Shown: piece by piece, positions 60,557-64,000 of the stretch
How positions within the stretch are numbered: the first letter of the stretch is position 1
Layout: every line of letters begins with the position of its first letter
Origin: Excoecaria cochinchinensis
Lineage: Eukaryota; Streptophyta; Magnoliopsida; Malpighiales; Euphorbiaceae
Reading direction: 5' to 3'
NCBI GenBank assembly: GCA_947683425.1
Contig: CANTUQ010000003.1
Span: forward strand, 5,429,501 to 5,493,500
Length of the DNA stretch: 64,000 bases
Notes under the pieces: model-generated
The model's input: the letters and a program-made list of their open reading frames with translations, nothing else
What the model was told of the DNA's origin: nothing
The model's database searches: none
Position numbers and translations under genes: made by a program

Positions 60557-61147
60557 TTGAGCTCCTAATTTTCAGGATTGGGAATTGGTTTGTTGATTTA
60601 TGTGTTAATGGTTTTTAATAACTGAATTGAGTATTCTGAGATGTTAATTTATGTGTTGTGATTGTTTGGATTAAATTTGGTGAATTGATGGTGTCAAATG
60701 AGTTGGTTTGAAGCTTGTTGAACTTCATAGTGCAAATCTGTTTTTGAGGGTCAGATTGACCTTTGGTCATTCTTTTTAGTATAAGTTGAGTTTTACAACT
60801 CCAAAATACATGATTCCAGTTGGGTTAGAATCACAACTTCCGTATCTAAAACTTTGTAGAAGTAAGCATAATTTAATTCGGACTCTAACTATTTTAAAAT
60901 CGCCCATTACAGTAGCGAAAATCATCAGGTGTGTCTGTGGAACAGGGTAGAGAAATTTGAGTATATCTCCCCGATTTTCGTTCCAAATGATCTGAAATTT
61001 TGTCACTAGAAAGATAACATCTTGAGGATTAATTGTTATGAAGATAAGTTTGTCTACAAATGTCATTTAGTAGTTCAAAAATGCATATAGATTCAGTAAA
61101 TTAATTCTGCCTTGTGTCTAATAATGTTTGGGAACTGGTTGTAAAGC

Positions 61148-61250
61148 ACAGCTGTGCTTTTGGGTAGGACACAGCTGTGTTTTGGCTTTTAGATCGACCA
61201 TATACAGCAGAGCACAGCTGTGCTTTATAAAAAGCACAGCTGTGTTTTAA
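61148..61250. repeat. CAGCTG inverted repeats of LTR G
   Basis: AGCACAGCTGTGCTTT occurs twice with the variants ACACAGCTGTGTTTT and AGCACAGCTGTGTTTT, four in about 100 bp. A related pair, CACAGATG and CACAGTTGTG, lies in LTR O near 22575-22600. Confidence 0.85.
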
Positions 61251-61863
61251 TAAAATTTGTCCCTCTTCACCAATTCATCCTAGAATCGATCCTACACCTC
61301 CGAATTAGCCCCAAAGTGTCTAGAAACGCTTGAAAAATTTAATGTTACTTATTTTATAATTAGGTAATAAGGATATATAATTAAATTACCTATGAATTGA
61401 ATAAATTCTTATAACGAAAAATTAATTAATATGATGATTAACCATGAATTAAACTATAAGTATAATTTGCTAGATGAATAAATACTCATGACGAGAATTA
61501 TATAACATGTGTATAATTTATGATTAAGGCATTAAACCTAATATATTATTTGATTAAATCTAATTTAATTAGGAAGCAAGAACTTGTGATTTGAATATTA
61601 TGCCTTACATTTTATAATTGTATTTTTGCTATGCTAAATGTTTGCATGCCATATTATGCCTTAACCTATGAACTAAATGTGTCATGCTTAAATATAATTG
61701 ATTTATGTATGTTAAATTCAATGGTTATTCATATTGAACAAATGTGTAACTCAATGTGAATTGTATTATACATGACCTGCAAGAGTCAGTTTAGTGGATA
61801 GTTAGGCATGCCTAATAGAGTCTTTTAGCTGCAGCCTATATGGATGAATTATATGGATGATTT

Positions 61864-62053
61864 GGATCCTGATCAGATCCCCGATTGGTTCCTCGCGAAC
61901 CCTATAAGAAAATGTGTTTGAATCCTCGCGATTCTTATTAATATGATGAATCTTGTTTAAGGGCCCCTATAAAGGTTTTATAAATATAAAATAAAAATGG
62001 TTTTCGATTCGTACCCGTAAGGTATCGCTATACGTCGATTCGTACCCGTAAGG
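61864..62053 (+). repeat. Mini-hairpin string of LTR G
   Basis: GGATC/GATCC around CTGATCA, GGTTC/GAACC around CTCGC, GAATC/GATTC around CTCGC, GAATCTTGTTTAAG, and two CGTACCCGTAAGGTA units. The third stem is G-A-A-T-C where LTR B has GGATCC, with pairing kept. Confidence 0.72.
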
Positions 62054-62324
62054 TATCGCTATGCGTATACTCGTTATCCACTATTATGAGTCAGCAGGAT
62101 CTTTAATTGATATGTGATTTGTTATGTTACCGTTGATTATACAAAAGTAATAATTGAATGAGATAATATGGATATGGATATAAACATGAGATGCTGAATA
62201 TATGGTTATAAATTGGAGCCTATATGTATACATATTATGACATGAATCATGTATATGCCATTATGAATGTGATATGCCTTGACGACCACTGTGAGTGGCC
62301 GTCCATATAATATGTGTGAATCCC

Positions 62325-62350
62325 CACTAAGCGTTTATCGCTTAGCACGG
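62325..62350 (+). repeat. Terminal hairpin of LTR G
   Basis: CTAAGCG-TTTAT-CGCTTAG, flanked by CCCCA and CACGG and followed by CCCGTGCAGG. Equivalent hairpins are in LTRs A, B (both), C (both), D, J, M, N, O and Q. Confidence 0.75.
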
Positions 62351-62696
62351 TGTGTTTACCCGTGCAGGTAAATAAGAAGCTTTGTTTAAGAGAGTCATTA
62401 CAGTCCAGCCAACACAGCAAGGTTTAGAGTTTGGAGTTTATTTTATTATGGTTGATTTTTTTTTTATGTAAAGAACTTTTGATATTGGTTTGGAAAATAG
62501 CTTCCGCTAGTGTATTTGTATTTGGGCATGTAATATTATTACATATATGATGAGTGATAACATGCGATGTATTATGAAAAATTTTAATTATCCTGTAATT
62601 CAGTATACATGTTTATGTATGATTATATTATTTGTATAGTATCTGCTTGGTGACACCCCGACTCATACGGGTATGGGTAGGGGGTGTTACAGGTTT

Positions 62697-62713
62697 TGGT
62701 ATCAGAGCCTAGG
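62697..62713 (+). other. Primer-binding site of element G
   Basis: TGGTATCAGAGCCTAGG lies five bases after the LTR end. It fits plant initiator tRNA-Met. Confidence 0.9.
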
Positions 62714-62811
62714 TTTAGGCGTTTTCTGTGTGATGTTGTGATTGTTGTGCGTAAATGTGTCTATGTTTAGGGCTGTGTTGGCTGATTCAGTTATTTCTTG
62801 TTTTGTTATAG

Positions 62812-64000
62812 ATGGCCTCGAATTCAAATCGTGGTTTACTTGAGGAATCGGCTGAAAGTGTAAATCCTCCAGCAGTTGATCCTTCAGCATCTTTATCGGC
62901 ACAACCAGCTAGGGTGCAACCCGAGCCTGCTGCTGCTGCTTTTGAGGCTATGTTCAGAATGAATCAGAATATGGCTCAGGTTTTGGAAAGAATGGCTGCT
63001 CCGAGAGCTCCTTTAGAGAGTTTGAGAAGAGCTGGTGCTGAAGATTTCTATGGGACTGGTTTAGGGGAATCAGAATTAGCAAAGAAATGGTTGGATAAAT
63101 TAAAAAGGACTTTAAAGGAAATCAGATGTCCTCCGGATCAACAAGGAGAGTGTGCAGTGGCTCTGTTACAAGGTGCAGCATATTCATGGTGGGGATTAGT
63201 GAGTAGGCAACCTCAGATACCTGATCCTGTGTCTTGGGAGTTCTTTGAGGAGGAGTTTAAAAAGAAATATATCACTCAAGCTTATAAAAATGCTAGATGG
63301 GCAGAGTTCCTGAATTTGAAACAAAGGGCTATGTCTGTTTCTGATTATGAAAAAGAGTGTACTCGGTTGGCTCAGTATGCCCCAGATGGAGTTATGACAG
63401 AGGATTTTAGATGTAAGCAATTTGAGGCTGGATTGAATGAATCCCTGAAGGTGCCTTTGATTCCCTTGAAGTGTTTACCAGGAGTTACTTACTATCAGCT
63501 TACGGAGGCTGTAATGTTGGCTGAGACAAGTGAAACAGTGCGAAGAGAAAATGTTCAGAGGAGGAATATTTCAAGGGGTGGTCCATCCTTATCTTCGGGT
63601 AAGAGATCTCGAGATGCGCATCATCAGTTCTCTACTGGTTCAGCTACTTGGGGCAGAAGACAGGGTTCTGCACTGTCAGGTTCTGGTAGAGGTTCAAGCA
63701 GGTTGAATGTATTATCTGAGTGTCAGTATTGCGGTAGGATTCATCGGGGTGAGTGTAGACGACTCACGGGTGGATGTTTTAGATGTGGAAGCACAGAACA
63801 CTTGATGGCTAGTTGTCCGAGGATGAATAACAATTTGGGTCCTCAGAGAGAGGCAAGCAGGGTTGGTTCCAATGTTACTCAGGCTACTTATGGTAGAGGT
63901 AGAGGTAGAGGTCGAGGCGGTCGACCTAGAGATGGAGCTGTGTCTGAGTCAGTTGAGCATCTGACACCAGTTGCAGTCAGAGCTTATGCTGCCAGAGCTA
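62812..64000 (+). CDS. Gag of element G, open to the window edge (about 396 codons)
   Basis: The frame starts MASNSNRGLLEESAE at an ATG directly after TTGTTATAG, an acceptor-like site, and I found no stop up to 64000. The capsid region (residues about 75-230) includes FYGTG, WLDKLKRTL, AAYSWW, WEFFEEEF, RWAEFLNLKQ and FEAGLNESLK, typical of Ty3/gypsy retrotransposon gag. Two zinc-knuckle-like motifs follow: CQYCGRIHRGEC (about residue 303) and CFRCGSTEHLMASC (about 321). An Arg/Gly run (about 360-375) precedes the expected protease. Gag coats the RNA in cytoplasmic particles. Lack of stops suggests a young, possibly active copy, but pol is not visible. Confidence 0.9.
   Translation, partial: MASNSNRGLLEESAESVNPPAVDPSASLSAQPARVQPEPAAAAFEAMFRMNQNMAQVLERMAAPRAPLESLRRAGAEDFYGTGLGESELAKKWLDKLKRTLKEIRCPPDQQGECAVALLQGAAYSWWGLVSRQPQIPDPVSWEFFEEEFKKKYITQAYKNARWAEFLNLKQRAMSVSDYEKECTRLAQYAPDGVMTEDFRCKQFEAGLNESLKVPLIPLKCLPGVTYYQLTEAVMLAETSETVRRENVQRRNISRGGPSLSSGKRSRDAHHQFSTGSATWGRRQGSALSGSGRGSSRLNVLSECQYCGRIHRGECRRLTGGCFRCGSTEHLMASCPRMNNNLGPQREASRVGSNVTQATYGRGRGRGRGGRPRDGAVSESVEHLTPVAVRAYAARA

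Larger units (their letters stand above)
59761..62691 (+). mobile_element. 5' LTR of element G (2931 bp)
   Basis: It starts TGTCACACCCCGTTTACCCC and ends TAGGGGGTGTTACA. Modules: CCAATAGG near 60173, CTT tract 60290-60315, donor-like GTGAGT 60379-60384, micro-exon 60498-60556, CAGCTG hairpins 61148-61250, TAGGCATGCCTAA near 61803, mini-hairpins 61864-62053, terminal hairpin near 62325-62350, GCCAACACAG near 62418. It is the complete reference for this LTR architecture in the window. Confidence 0.92.
59761..64000 (+). mobile_element. Element G, Tekay-like retrotransposon, runs off the window
   Basis: 5' LTR, primer-binding site and an open gag are present; the rest lies beyond 64000. It inserted into the integrase of the CRM-like element after AAAGC, the expected left target-site copy. 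It is the same broad family as element A, whose gag tail aligns with 63870-63990. Confidence 0.9.

Overview
This window is plant nuclear DNA made almost entirely of nested LTR retrotransposons. I see no host gene, tRNA, rRNA or CRISPR array. The evidence is two Ty3/gypsy polyprotein reading frames, primer-binding sites that match the 3' end of initiator tRNA-Met (TGGTATCAGAGC), polypurine tracts, long terminal repeats with TG...CA ends, and 5-bp target-site duplications. One element resembles the centromeric CRM chromovirus clade and the others resemble the Tekay/Del chromoviruses, so pericentromeric or centromeric heterochromatin is likely. I cannot name the species.

Layout: 1-1394 is the 3' part of an unrelated LTR inserted in the gag of element A. 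Element A (1395-14986, + strand) has a broken gag-pol and a 3' LTR that is split by element B (7311-14918, - strand), a non-autonomous element with 5-bp duplications CCTTT. From 14987 to 18718 lie an LTR remnant, unassigned AT-rich DNA and a 99-bp tandem array. From 18719 to 25230 lie two LTR fragments (E and P) and a ~615-bp tandem duplication split by solo LTR O (TSD ATGCT). From 25231 to 48958 an old LTR-like host sequence (K0) carries solo LTR N (TSD TATAT), LTR J, solo LTR M, solo LTR Q, and a complete young non-autonomous element C (36908-43830) with two nearly identical 3187-bp LTRs. From 48959 each piece sits inside the previous one: LTR K is cut by LTR D, D by a CRM-like element (52892-59760), and that element by a Tekay-like element G (59761 to the window end) whose 5' LTR is 2931 bp and whose gag is open to the window edge.

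The most interesting signal is a shared architecture in the long LTRs, although most of their sequence has diverged. Reading 5' to 3' in LTR orientation they carry: a splice-donor-like site; an acceptor followed by a micro-exon-like segment of about 15-40 codons encoding a basic Lys-Gly-Lys peptide, always in the same phase; a family-specific array of short GC-rich inverted repeats; a TAGGCATGCCTA motif; a string of very short hairpins whose stems differ between families but stay paired; and a terminal hairpin of the type CTAAGCG-TTAT-CGCTTAG followed by GCCAACACAG. I do not recognise this set as a described LTR system, but I could not search for it. Its function is inference.
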